Assembly: GCA_052400665.1 (NCBI GenBank) | Contig: JBQTGK010000001.1 | Origin: JBQTGK01 sp052400665 | GTDB lineage: Bacteria; Bacteroidota; Bacteroidia; Bacteroidales; Marinifilaceae | Length of the DNA: 64,000 bases | Strand: one strand, 5' to 3' | Shown here: positions 25,406-34,500 of the stretch, in pieces | Layout of the letters: every line of letters starts with the position of its first letter | How positions within the stretch are numbered: position 1 is the first letter of the stretch | Made by a program: the position numbers and the translations under genes | The notes under the pieces: model-generated | Told to the model about the DNA's origin: nothing | Databases searched by the model: none | The model's input: only the letters and a program-made list of their open reading frames with translations

Positions 25406-26953
25406 ATGAAAGCCTATTTCAAAATTCTATTAATTACAGCCCTGTTTGCAACAGGATGTTCGCCTTCGTATATGGGAGCTTCCCTTTATGAGGACGATAT
25501 TTACTTTAATCCCAACGAAGCACCAATGATTGTACAAAAAGCAGAATCGCATAAGGTTATTGTAACGAAAAATGATCCCACTCCTGCTATCTCAACACAA
25601 ACTCAATCAAAAACCAATCCAAAAATCAGTACCAAAACTACTGAGGATAGAAGTTTTGAGGAAATTCAGGAACAATACACAGCAATATTAGCAGATGATT
25701 CTGTTGGTAGTATCGATACTCTTATTTATGAAAATGAAGATTCAGGTTACTATCTTGGAGGATTTTCGGGTTCTGATTACGATCAGGAAGAAGCTGAAAG
25801 GCTTAGAGACATGTACCCACAAGGTTTTGGATACTACGATAATAGTGGCTACAATCTGGCAATGTGGCTTGCCGGAGATTCGGACTGGAACGTTTATGTT
25901 GATGGCGATAATGTTTGGTGGACTCCTAGCTGGACAAACTACAGACACTATAATTCGTACAGTTACTCTCCAATGAGATATGGAAACTACTATGCTTATA
26001 GCTATCCATACGGATACTCAAGCTGGGGTATTGGTTTTGGCCTAGACTCGTGGTATTGGGATATGAATTTTGGCTGGGGAGGTCATTACCCATATAATTA
26101 CTCTTACTATCACAACCCTTATGGGCCTTATTATGGATATTATAGTCATCAAGGATACTACGGACATGGACACCATAACAGCGGTTATTACAGCAACAGA
26201 TATTATGGACGAAGAACAACAACTGGATCGAACGTAGGTACTTCATCGTATTATACGAACCGCAGTGTTAATGGCTCTGCAACAAGAACCGTCAATGCAA
26301 GTAGAACTGCAAACGCAACAACTACCAGAAATGCAAATGAAGTTAATTCAAGACGTTCGACGACAAAATCTTCAACTGCTGACATTAGAAGAACAAGAGC
26401 TGCTTCACGCTACAGTTCAGCAACAAGAAGCTCATATAGAAGTGGAAATGATGTAAGAAATAATTCAACTCGAAGAACTGTTGATGGAACTAACTCTACC
26501 AGAAGTAGTGTAAATAGAACAAGTACATCTGCTAGAACCAGATATGGAACTCAAAACAGAAGTACCAATACTAGATCAAGCTACACAAATACAAGAAGAA
26601 CTAGTTCTCCCAGTTACAACAAAACAAGAAGTGCAACAAGACCAAGCTATAATTCTTCGAACAGTTCAAGAAGCTCAAGAAGTTCTGGATTTTCTAAAGG
26701 ATCAACTACAAGGTCTTCCTACTCTAAAGTCAGAAGCAGTTCTTCCAAGTCGAAACCTGTCTACCGTTCCAGATCTTCAAGTTCTAGTTCGCGATTCAAG
26801 AGTAGTTCTTCCAGATCAAGCGGAAGTTCATATAAACCTTCAGTTCGCAGCTCAAGATCATCAAGTAGCTCAGTAAGATCTTCAAGTAGCAGCTCAAGAT
26901 CTTCGGGAAGTAGCAGTAGATCTTCAAGCGGATCAACTACAAGAAGAAGATAA
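25406..26953 (+). CDS. Lipoprotein with Tyr/Gly/Trp-rich middle and Ser/Arg-rich low-complexity tail
   Basis: A 515-residue protein of unknown function. A lipoprotein signal peptide ends at FATGC (Cys18). Residues about 20-140 are acidic and ordinary; about 140-270 are very rich in Tyr, Gly, Trp and His (SWYWDMNFGWGGHYPYNYS-like); about 270-515 are almost only Ser, Arg, Thr and Asn, with SSR/RSS runs ending in TTRRR. The tail should be disordered and strongly basic. An overlapping open frame in the tail is a composition artefact. The next gene is an OmpP1/FadL porin, 129 bp downstream; the pairing may reflect a shared cell-surface role, but the terminator-like end of this gene makes separate transcripts possible. 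Confidence 0.85.
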   Translation: MKAYFKILLITALFATGCSPSYMGASLYEDDIYFNPNEAPMIVQKAESHKVIVTKNDPTPAISTQTQSKTNPKISTKTTEDRSFEEIQEQYTAILADDSVGSIDTLIYENEDSGYYLGGFSGSDYDQEEAERLRDMYPQGFGYYDNSGYNLAMWLAGDSDWNVYVDGDNVWWTPSWTNYRHYNSYSYSPMRYGNYYAYSYPYGYSSWGIGFGLDSWYWDMNFGWGGHYPYNYSYYHNPYGPYYGYYSHQGYYGHGHHNSGYYSNRYYGRRTTTGSNVGTSSYYTNRSVNGSATRTVNASRTANATTTRNANEVNSRRSTTKSSTADIRRTRAASRYSSATRSSYRSGNDVRNNSTRRTVDGTNSTRSSVNRTSTSARTRYGTQNRSTNTRSSYTNTRRTSSPSYNKTRSATRPSYNSSNSSRSSRSSGFSKGSTTRSSYSKVRSSSSKSKPVYRSRSSSSSSRFKSSSSRSSGSSYKPSVRSSRSSSSSVRSSSSSSRSSGSSSRSSSGSTTRRR

Positions 26954-26960
26954 GAAATAA

Positions 26961-26999
26961 TAAAAAGGGAATAGCTCCTCCAATATTCCCTTTTTTAAT
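26961..26999 (+). terminator. Terminator after the Ser/Arg-rich lipoprotein gene
   Basis: AAAAGGGAATA and TATTCCCTTTT are complementary around a short GCTCCTCCAA loop, followed by TTAATTT, just after the stop codon. Confidence 0.75.
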
Positions 27000-27082
27000 T
27001 TAAAATTATAGACAATTACGGAACACTAATCTGAGATTATTACAGACAAAGTTCTCTACTACTATCATAAAAATCTAACAAT

Positions 27083-28570
27083 ATGAAACGAATATATATT
27101 TTCATCTCACTACTGCTTATTTCGGGAATTACATTTTCTCAAACTGCAGATGACGCATTGCTTTATTCAAAACAATACTATAACGGTACTGCCAGATCTA
27201 CAGCAATGGGTGGAGCCTTTGGTGCTTTAGGTGGTGATTTTACCGCAATTGCAATTAATCCTGCTGGTGTTGCCGTTTATCAAAGTTCCGAATTTACATT
27301 TACCCCTGAGTTTAGTTTTAACGATACGAAAAGTTTCAACATGGATGCTAAAACTACACTGAATGATGACAAATATTCATTTGGTATTTCAAATGTTGGC
27401 TTTGTTTCTGCAAACAAACAAAGGCTAAACAGTGGCTCATTAAAGAATTTCAATTTTGCCATTGGATATAACAAATTGAATAATTTTAGAAAAACAGCAA
27501 TGTCTAGCGCCCCGAGTGCTCCATCATCATTATTAGATGTAATGGTTGCCAATTCTAACGGAAAAAGTCCAAATTCTCTTAATTCATTTAGAGAATATAT
27601 GGCTTATGAAACATATCTAATTGATGTAATTGAAGATACAGATAATGAATATGAAGCCATCACTGGTGAAACGTTGAATCAGGCACAAACTATTGATGAA
27701 AAAGGATACTCTAGTGAGCTTTTGCTTTCGTTAGGAGCTAACTTCGATCATAAATTCTACATTGGTGCTTCTTTAGGTATTCAATCTTTATATTACAAAT
27801 CAAGGAAAATATTTTCTGAGGAGATTCAAGCTGGTAGCGATTCTGATTTTAATGATTACTCGTTTGAAGAATCTTTTAAATCAACAGGAGTTGGTGCAAA
27901 TTTCAAATTAGGTATCATTTACAAACCAACTCAAACTGTTCGTTTAGGAGCTTCTATTCATACTCCAACTTTTTATTCTATAGATGAAGAATATCACAGC
28001 TCAATGGTTTCTCACTTTAATACTTCTGATGAAAATGGTTATTCAAATTATGCTATAAAATCTCCTGAAGGTGAATATGGATACAAATTTCGTACTCCAA
28101 TGCGTGTTAATCTAAGTGGTGCACTTGTTGTAAACAAGAGACTGATTCTTAGCGTTGATTACGAAATGCTAGATTATTCGAAAGCTAAATTCTCTGATGG
28201 TGATGATGGTGATGACTTCAACGGAAGTGTAGATAATCCTGATACAAATGATATCATTAAAAGTGCATATCAAAACACAGGAAATCTAAGAGCAGGATTA
28301 GAATTTCGTGCCACTCCTACATTAAGTGTTCGTGCTGGATATGCAAAAATGGGAAATGCTTTTGATATTTCCGAACTTGATGATTCCTTTGATATTTACT
28401 CTGGTGGTTTTGGATTTAAGCAGAACAACTTCTTCTTTGATTTAGCATATAGTTATACAGATAGAGAAAGACAATTCTATTACTACTCTACTCCAGATAT
28501 CGTTTCTGATAAAATTCAGGAAAACAACAAAAATCATCAATTAAGAATGACATTTGGGTTTAAGTTTTAA
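27083..28570 (+). CDS. OmpP1/FadL-family outer-membrane transport protein
   Basis: A 495-residue outer-membrane beta-barrel with a signal peptide (MKRIYIFISLLLISGITFSQ). The plug-like N-terminus has GGAFGALGGDFTAIAINPAGVAVYQSSEFTFTPEF, characteristic of the FadL/TodX family in Bacteroidota, and many amphipathic strands follow, finishing in an aromatic C-terminus (MTFGFKF). The family carries hydrophobic compounds such as long-chain fatty acids across the outer membrane; the substrate here is unknown. A strong terminator follows. Confidence 0.9.
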   Translation: MKRIYIFISLLLISGITFSQTADDALLYSKQYYNGTARSTAMGGAFGALGGDFTAIAINPAGVAVYQSSEFTFTPEFSFNDTKSFNMDAKTTLNDDKYSFGISNVGFVSANKQRLNSGSLKNFNFAIGYNKLNNFRKTAMSSAPSAPSSLLDVMVANSNGKSPNSLNSFREYMAYETYLIDVIEDTDNEYEAITGETLNQAQTIDEKGYSSELLLSLGANFDHKFYIGASLGIQSLYYKSRKIFSEEIQAGSDSDFNDYSFEESFKSTGVGANFKLGIIYKPTQTVRLGASIHTPTFYSIDEEYHSSMVSHFNTSDENGYSNYAIKSPEGEYGYKFRTPMRVNLSGALVVNKRLILSVDYEMLDYSKAKFSDGDDGDDFNGSVDNPDTNDIIKSAYQNTGNLRAGLEFRATPTLSVRAGYAKMGNAFDISELDDSFDIYSGGFGFKQNNFFFDLAYSYTDRERQFYYYSTPDIVSDKIQENNKNHQLRMTFGFKF

Positions 28571-28601
28571 TATTAAACAAATACATAACTACTACAATGT
28601 G

Positions 28602-28629
28602 AGGGTGGCTTTTTAGTCACCTTTTTTTT
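28602..28629 (+). terminator. Terminator after the FadL-family gene
   Basis: AGGGTG(G) and (GT)CACCTT pair around a T-rich loop, followed by eight T residues. Confidence 0.8.
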
Positions 28630-28635
28630 GTGCAT

Positions 28636-28669
28636 AAAAAAAGCTGATACCTAAAAAGATATCAGCTTA
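28636..28669 (-). terminator. Terminator of the cysC-cysD-cysN genes
   Basis: AAGCTGATA and TATCAGCTT are complementary around the loop at 28650-28660; a run of seven T residues follows on the minus strand. Confidence 0.8.
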
Positions 28670-28690
28670 TTATATATGAATTTTGATTTT

Positions 28691-29962
28691 TTACAAAATC
28701 ATTCCTGCTGCTACAGTTTCATTAGTACCTTCATCAATTAAGATAAAACTGCCAGTAATTCTGTTCTTTTTATATGAATCAACAAATAATGGTTTTGCCG
28801 ATTTAAAAGAAATACAAGCAATATCGTTTAAGCCAACTTGTTTGTCGTCTGTAACCTCTTCTAAAGTATTTACATTTACTTTAAATTTAACATCACGAAT
28901 CATGCAACGAGCTTCGTTAGAAGTATGCTTAATCGTATATTTTCCTCTAGGCATCATAGCCTTTTCGTTCATCCAACATACCATTGCCTCAATTTCCTGC
29001 TCTACTCTTGGAGGTTTCGCTGCCGATACAATCATATCGCCTCTCGAAGTATCAATATCTTCGCTTAAATTTAGGGTTACTGATTGAGGAGGAAAAGCCA
29101 CGTCGACATCGCCGTCGAAAGTATAAATAGACTTTATGGTGGTTTCTATTCCTGAAGGTAATACTTTTACTTTATCGCCTGGATGAAAAACTCCACTAGC
29201 AACTCTACCAGCATATCCCCGGTAATCATGATATTCATCAGACTGAGGTCGGATAACATACTGCACTGGAAATCTTGCATCATCATGATTTCTATCATCA
29301 ACAATTTCTATTGTCTCAAGCAAGTTCAAGAGAGTTTCTCCCTTGTACCAATCCATATTGGTAGATGGATCTACTACATTATCACCATATTTTGCAGAAA
29401 TAGGAATAAAACGAACATCAGGGATGTTTAATTTCTCAGCTACCTTGATATAGTCTTCTTTTATTTTATTGTAGGTCTCTTCAGAATGATCCACCAAATC
29501 CATTTTATTGATACAAACAATAGTATGTGGAATTTGTAGTAGATTTGCAATATAGGAATGACGAAGAGTTTGTTCAATTACTCCATTACGTGCATCAACC
29601 AAAATCAATGCTGCATTTGCTGTTGATGCGCCGGTTACCATATTTCTGGTGTACTGAATATGTCCTGGAGTATCAGCAATAATAAACTTACGCTTAGGAG
29701 TTGCAAAATATCGGTAGGCTACGTCAATCGTAATTCCCTGTTCGCGTTCGGCTCTTAATCCGTCGGTTAGTAAGGCTAAATCTACTTCTTCGTCGCCTCT
29801 TTTTTGGCTACTAATTTCGATAGCTTCCATTTGATCTTCGAAAATGGCTTTACTATCATATAATAATCTTCCGATAAGAGTACTTTTACCATCGTCAACA
29901 CTACCAGCAGTGGTGAATCGCAAAAGTTCCATATCTAAATATCCTAATGTTTTCTCTGACAT
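28691..29962 (-). CDS. cysN: Sulfate adenylyltransferase subunit 1, GTPase (CysN)
   Basis: GTP-hydrolysing large subunit of ATP sulfurylase; with CysD it makes adenosine 5'-phosphosulfate from sulfate and ATP. The 423 residues cover the EF-Tu-like G domain and two beta-barrels but no fused APS kinase, which is supplied by cysC nearby. G motifs: GSVDDGKST (residues 20-28, G1), EREQGITIDVAYRYF (G2), DTPGHIQYTRNM (G3) and CINKMDLVD (G4). It lies downstream of cysD with a 107-bp spacer that contains a TTAGC-rich repeat. Confidence 0.96.
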   Translation of the reverse strand: MSEKTLGYLDMELLRFTTAGSVDDGKSTLIGRLLYDSKAIFEDQMEAIEISSQKRGDEEVDLALLTDGLRAEREQGITIDVAYRYFATPKRKFIIADTPGHIQYTRNMVTGASTANAALILVDARNGVIEQTLRHSYIANLLQIPHTIVCINKMDLVDHSEETYNKIKEDYIKVAEKLNIPDVRFIPISAKYGDNVVDPSTNMDWYKGETLLNLLETIEIVDDRNHDDARFPVQYVIRPQSDEYHDYRGYAGRVASGVFHPGDKVKVLPSGIETTIKSIYTFDGDVDVAFPPQSVTLNLSEDIDTSRGDMIVSAAKPPRVEQEIEAMVCWMNEKAMMPRGKYTIKHTSNEARCMIRDVKFKVNVNTLEEVTDDKQVGLNDIACISFKSAKPLFVDSYKKNRITGSFILIDEGTNETVAAGMIL

Positions 29963-29968
29963 TTTTTT

Positions 29969-30004
29969 TAGCTTTTTGCTATTAGCGGTTAGCCATTAGC
30001 TATA
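29969..30004. repeat. TTAGC-type imperfect tandem repeat between cysD and cysN
   Basis: The spacer reads as variations on GC(T)ATTAGC, GGTTAGC and CATTAGC. Such wandering TTAGC repeats in intergenic spaces look like simple-sequence or interspersed repeats, not a protein site. Confidence 0.5.
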
Positions 30005-30069
30005 AGTTTTATTGTTTAGAAGTGGTAATTTTTCAACCCCTTATATATAAATTCCTTTAAGCTTTTAGC

Positions 30070-30975
30070 TTAAAAATATCCTTCTTTTTTTCGATCTTCC
30101 ATTGCTGCCTCGGAGCGTTTATCGTCATGACGAGTACCACGTTCTGTAGTCCTAGTTGCAGCAACCTCTTCGATAATATCCTCAAGAGTATGTGCTTGTG
30201 ATTCAACAGCACCAGTACAAGTAGCATCGCCAATTGTTCTAAAACGAACAATTCGTTTTTCTACCTTCTCGGTATCTCGCATCGGAATAAAATCTGACAC
30301 TGACAATAAGTTTCCATGACGTACAAAAACTTCGCGTTCATGAGAGAAATAAATATTAGGAATTTTAATATTTTCAAGATAGATATATTGCCAAACATCC
30401 ATCTCAGTCCAGTTTGAAATAGGAAAAACTCTAAAATGCTCTCCCATATTCTTTTTACCATTAAAAAGATTCCAAAGCTCTGGTCTCTGATTTTTAGGAT
30501 CCCACTGACCGAACTCATCGCGGTGAGAGAAGAAACGTTCTTTAGCTCGAGCTTTCTCTTCGTCGCGGCGGCCACCACCCATTGCACAATCGACTTGCAA
30601 TTCTTCAAGTCCGTCGAGTAAGGTTACCGTTTGTAATTTGTTTCGACTAGCATCAAAACCAGTTTCTTCGATCGCTTTTCCCTGGTCGATAGAATCCTGT
30701 ACATAACGAACAATAATACGAGTTCCGGTTTCTTTCATCAACTCATCGCGAAATTGTATTGTTTCAGGAAAGTTATGGCCGGTATCTACATGCATTAATG
30801 CAAATGGCACTTTTGCAGGGGCAAAAGCTTTTCTTGCCAAATGAAACATTATAATGGAATCTTTTCCACCCGAAAATAACATCACAGGATTCTCAAATTG
30901 AGCTGCTACTTCGCGAATTACGAAAATGGATTCCGCTTCAAGTTCTCTTAAATGATTAATATTGTATTCCTTCAT
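30070..30975 (-). CDS. cysD: Sulfate adenylyltransferase subunit 2 (CysD)
   Basis: PP-loop nucleotidyltransferase subunit of ATP sulfurylase, 301 residues. The ATP-binding PP-loop is VMLFSGGKDSIIMFHLARKAF (about residues 31-51), with LMHVDTGHNFPETI, QVDCAMGGGRRDEEKARAKE and the C-terminal GDATCTGAVESQA region, all family signatures. Gene order on the minus strand is cysC, cysD, cysN, giving sulfate activation to PAPS; no APS or PAPS reductase is in the window. Confidence 0.96.
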   Translation of the reverse strand: MKEYNINHLRELEAESIFVIREVAAQFENPVMLFSGGKDSIIMFHLARKAFAPAKVPFALMHVDTGHNFPETIQFRDELMKETGTRIIVRYVQDSIDQGKAIEETGFDASRNKLQTVTLLDGLEELQVDCAMGGGRRDEEKARAKERFFSHRDEFGQWDPKNQRPELWNLFNGKKNMGEHFRVFPISNWTEMDVWQYIYLENIKIPNIYFSHEREVFVRHGNLLSVSDFIPMRDTEKVEKRIVRFRTIGDATCTGAVESQAHTLEDIIEEVAATRTTERGTRHDDKRSEAAMEDRKKEGYF

Positions 30976-31037
30976 TCGAAAATAATTTATTTACTTCTCT
31001 ACGGGCTATTTGCATTGTTTTAAGCCCAATTAATTGT

Positions 31038-31646
31038 TTATTCGCGCGTTAGCTGAGGTAAAATTGCATTTACAACTTTTTCTACCGATTCCTCTGCTGT
31101 CATATCAGAGGTTTTGATTTCTAAAAAAGGATTTTCCGGAGCTTCAAAAGGAGCATCTAAACCAGTAAAATTCTTTATTTCGCCATTGCGCGCTTTCTTA
31201 TACAATCCTTTTACATCTCGTTCTTCGCATACTTTAAAAGATGCGTTCACATAAATTTCTAAAAAATCGTCTTCACCAATTATCTCTTTAGCGATTTTAC
31301 GAATATTGATCGTAGGACTAACAAAACAGTTAATTGTAACAATACCACAATTTAAAAACAGCTTCGAAACTTCGGCTATTCTTCTGATATTTTCGCTGCG
31401 ATCTTCTTCAGAAAAACCCAGGTTTTTATTTATTCCTGTACGAATATTATCTCCATCCAGAATTTGAGTGAGAATACCTCTTTTTTGAAGTTCTTTTTCG
31501 ACACCAATTGCAATGGTTGTTTTTCCAGAACCAGAAAGTCCTGTCATCCAAATAACCCTTGATGATTGATTTAGAAACTTCTGTTTTTCGTCTCTACCTA
31601 ATATCCTGTCGAATACAGGATGAATATTTGTTGCTTTTGTGGTCAT
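31038..31646 (-). CDS. cysC: Adenylylsulfate kinase (CysC)
   Basis: APS kinase, phosphorylates APS to PAPS. About 202 residues from the ATG at 31646 (an upstream in-frame TTG at 31652 is less likely). P-loop GLSGSGKTT at residues 37-45; then DGDNIRTGINKNLGFSEEDRSENIRR, FVSPTINIRK, and the GLYKKARNGEIKNFTG lid, all typical. It precedes cysD by 62 bp. PAPS can feed sulfate assimilation or sulfation of lipids and polysaccharides; the sequence does not say which. Confidence 0.95.
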   Translation of the reverse strand: MTTKATNIHPVFDRILGRDEKQKFLNQSSRVIWMTGLSGSGKTTIAIGVEKELQKRGILTQILDGDNIRTGINKNLGFSEEDRSENIRRIAEVSKLFLNCGIVTINCFVSPTINIRKIAKEIIGEDDFLEIYVNASFKVCEERDVKGLYKKARNGEIKNFTGLDAPFEAPENPFLEIKTSDMTAEESVEKVVNAILPQLTRE

Positions 31647-31765
31647 CAACAATACTGTTTATATCTGTAAAACTTCTATTAAGTTTTAGAAAATTATGGG
31701 CAAATGTACATATTATCACTAGATTTTAAAAATCTATTCCTTTTATAAAGTTTAAGTTTTTGAGT

Positions 31766-31799
31766 AAAAAAAAATCCAAGTTTAAAAACCTGGATTTTA
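31766..31799 (-). terminator. Terminator after fabI
   Basis: AAAATCCA(G) and (C)TGGATTTT pair around an A-rich loop, with a long T run following on the minus strand. Confidence 0.8.
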
Positions 31800-31819
31800 A
31801 GATTAGTATTTAAAATATT

Positions 31820-32656
31820 TTATTCGTCATCATTGGTCTTAAAACTCTTATTATATTGACTCATTGCTCTAAAGCTCATTCCCATACTCGAAAAACCACC
31901 ATCGTGAAATAAGTTTTGCATGGTCACTTTTTTAGTTAAATCGGAGAACAGAGTGATACAAAAATTAGCGCATTCCTGAGCATCGGCATTTCCAAGAGGA
32001 GACATTCTCTCTGAAAAATCGATTAAGGAATCGAATCCTTTTACTCCACTACCTGCTGTTGTCATTGTAGGCGACTGAGAAATGGTATTTACACGCACAC
32101 GTTTTTCGCGACCATAAATATATCCAAAACTACGAGCTATAGATTCTAACATGGCTTTTGCATCGGCCATATCGTTGTATTCATACATTGTTCTTTGCGC
32201 TGCTGCATACGATAATGCCACTACAGAACCCCATTCGTTAATGGCATCTAGTTTTTTTGCCGCTTGCAAAACTTTATGGAATGATGTTGCTGAAACATCT
32301 AAGGTTTTTTTAAGATATTCGTAATTTAAATCATCGTAAGGATTTCCTTTACGAACATTAGGAGACATACCAATTGAGTGCAATACGAAATCAACTTTTC
32401 CACCTAAAGCTTCCATCGATTTAGTAAAAAGCTCTTCAAGATCTTTCGGGTTAGTCGCATCGGCAGCAATTACCTGAGCATTGCATTTTTTTGCCAATTC
32501 GTCAATTGTTCCCATACGAATTGAAACAGGAGTATTGGTTAAGACAATTTCGGCACCTTCTTCAACAGCCAATTCTGCAACTTTCCATGCAATTGACATT
32601 TCGTTTAATGCTCCGAATATAATTCCCTTTTTTCCTTTTAATAAATTATATGACAT
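31820..32656 (-). CDS. fabI: Enoyl-[acyl-carrier-protein] reductase (FabI)
   Basis: Short-chain dehydrogenase/reductase, last reductive step of type II fatty acid elongation (trans-2-enoyl-ACP to acyl-ACP with NADH). The 278 residues match the Bacteroidota FabI form. Cofactor-binding start GKKGIIFGALNEMSIAWKVAEL, VLHSIGMSPN, the catalytic stretch SYAAAQRTMYEYNDMADAKAML (Tyr and Lys) and NTISQSPTMTTAG are visible. Single gene with its own terminator; lies downstream of recN on the same strand. Confidence 0.93.
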   Translation of the reverse strand: MSYNLLKGKKGIIFGALNEMSIAWKVAELAVEEGAEIVLTNTPVSIRMGTIDELAKKCNAQVIAADATNPKDLEELFTKSMEALGGKVDFVLHSIGMSPNVRKGNPYDDLNYEYLKKTLDVSATSFHKVLQAAKKLDAINEWGSVVALSYAAAQRTMYEYNDMADAKAMLESIARSFGYIYGREKRVRVNTISQSPTMTTAGSGVKGFDSLIDFSERMSPLGNADAQECANFCITLFSDLTKKVTMQNLFHDGGFSSMGMSFRAMSQYNKSFKTNDDE

Positions 32657-32774
32657 AAGTTGAATTTTTCAATTTTTCAGGCTGTAAAGATAACCAATTA
32701 ATTTCATAAGCATTCTAAACAAATCCGTTAATTAAGACTGAATAAATTCTTTAATTAATATTCAAAACGATTAC

Positions 32775-34430
32775 TTAACTATCTAATAGCACTTTAGCAT
32801 TTTCAAGTGCTGCCTTTGTTAGATCTGCTCCACTAAGCATTTTGGCTAGCTCTTCGAGTCTGCTTTGTTTATCGAGAAGCACAATATTTGAGTAAGTTTC
32901 GTGTTCATCGTCTGCCTTATAAACTTTGTAGTGATATTTTCCTTTTCCGGCGATCTGAGGCAGGTGAGTAATGCTTATTACTTGAATATTTTCAGCCATC
33001 TGGGTCATCATAGCACCCATTTTATCGGCTATTTCACCAGAAACTCCAGTATCTATTTCATCGAAAACAATAGAAGGCAAAGCTGTAGAGGATGAGATTA
33101 AATACTTGATACTCAGCATTAATCGAGACAACTCACCACCTGAAGCAACGCGTTGTACTTCTTCTAAATTTCCATTCTTATTGGCACTAAACAAAAAGCT
33201 AAGTTTATCGGCCCCTAAATACTGAAAATCTTCGCTATTTAAAATCTGAACTTTAAAATTTGCATTTGCTATACCCAATTGTACCAATTGATTTACAATT
33301 GTTTTTTCGATATTAGGAATCGCTTTTTTCCTAGTATTAGTAAGGCTTACAGCTGCTTTTTCTAATTTTATTTTTTGCTTTTCCAATTGATTCTTCAGAT
33401 CTTCAATTAAATCATCACCCGATTCAATTTTACTCACTTTTGACTCTAATTCTGTACGAATCTTAATTAAATCGTTAACAGAATCGACTCTGTGCTTTTG
33501 TTGTAAAGAGTAAATCGCATCCAAACGTTGATTTAAATAATCTATTCTAGCGGCATCGAATTCTATATTTTCATTTGCCCGATCGATCTCCTGAGCAAGA
33601 TCCTGAAGTTCGATATATGAACTCTCTAGTCTTTCAAAATAATCGTCAGCATCGGGAAATACAGTTTGAATTTGGCTCAAACAAGTTCGCGCATCTCTTA
33701 ATTGTGAAATAACTGAAGAATCTCCTTCGTACAAATGCCCGAGAGTAGTAAATAGTCCGGATTTAATTTCTTCAGCATGACTAAGCGTTTCCAACTCATT
33801 CTCCATTTCTTTCTGCTCATTTTCGACCAGGTTAGCTTCGTTTAACTGCTCTAACTGAAACTGAAAATAATCCAAATCAGCCTTCTCTTTTTCAGCAATT
33901 TCAACCTGTTTTCTTAATTCCTGTTTAAGAATCTGAAACTTATTGTAATGTTTCTGATATTTTAACAGGATATCAGCATTTTTTGCATAAGTATCGACTA
34001 TTCCAACCTGATATTCAAAGCTTCCTAAAATCAAATTCTGATTCTGACTATGAATATCAACCAAACGTAAGCCTAATTCTTTTAAGGTTTTTAAATTTAC
34101 TGGCGAATCGTTAACAAAAGCGCGGGTTTTACCATTGGGTAATATTTCCCGACGCAACAAAGTCTCCTCTTCGTAGTCGAGTTCAAAATCAGCAAAAAAA
34201 GTTTCCAGTTTATATTTTGAAATGGAAAAAGAACATTCTATAATACATTTTTTATTCCTATCCTTTAGCACATGTCCTTCGGCTCTTTGCCCTAGCACTA
34301 AAGATAAAGCTCCAAGTAAAATCGACTTACCCGATCCGGTTTCTCCTGTTATTACAGAAAAACCATCACAAAAATCTATTTCCAATTGGTTTATCAATGC
34401 ATAATTTTGAATGGATATTGACTGAAGCAT
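32775..34430 (-). CDS. recN: DNA repair protein RecN
   Basis: SMC-like ATPase in double-strand break repair, 551 residues. Walker A GETGSGKS lies at residues 29-36 (FSVITGETGSGKSILLGAL); a long coiled-coil arm follows (about 155-370) with a hinge-like break, then the ABC signature RVASGGELSRLMLSIK and Walker B ALPSIVFDEIDTGVSGEIA, ending with an HLPQIAGKGKYHYKVYK block. It belongs to the conserved block bamD-rpoZ-coaBC-DUF4835-recN. Confidence 0.95.
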   Translation of the reverse strand: MLQSISIQNYALINQLEIDFCDGFSVITGETGSGKSILLGALSLVLGQRAEGHVLKDRNKKCIIECSFSISKYKLETFFADFELDYEEETLLRREILPNGKTRAFVNDSPVNLKTLKELGLRLVDIHSQNQNLILGSFEYQVGIVDTYAKNADILLKYQKHYNKFQILKQELRKQVEIAEKEKADLDYFQFQLEQLNEANLVENEQKEMENELETLSHAEEIKSGLFTTLGHLYEGDSSVISQLRDARTCLSQIQTVFPDADDYFERLESSYIELQDLAQEIDRANENIEFDAARIDYLNQRLDAIYSLQQKHRVDSVNDLIKIRTELESKVSKIESGDDLIEDLKNQLEKQKIKLEKAAVSLTNTRKKAIPNIEKTIVNQLVQLGIANANFKVQILNSEDFQYLGADKLSFLFSANKNGNLEEVQRVASGGELSRLMLSIKYLISSSTALPSIVFDEIDTGVSGEIADKMGAMMTQMAENIQVISITHLPQIAGKGKYHYKVYKADDEHETYSNIVLLDKQSRLEELAKMLSGADLTKAALENAKVLLDS

Positions 34431-34500
34431 AAAATTTAAAATGAAGAATTATTATCGATAAAAATTAAGAATCAAAAAATACACCTGAAAAGGCATTTTT

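Noticed and set aside
26265..26876. Open frames inside the Ser/Arg-rich lipoprotein tail
   Set aside because: They are out-of-frame translations of low-complexity codons.
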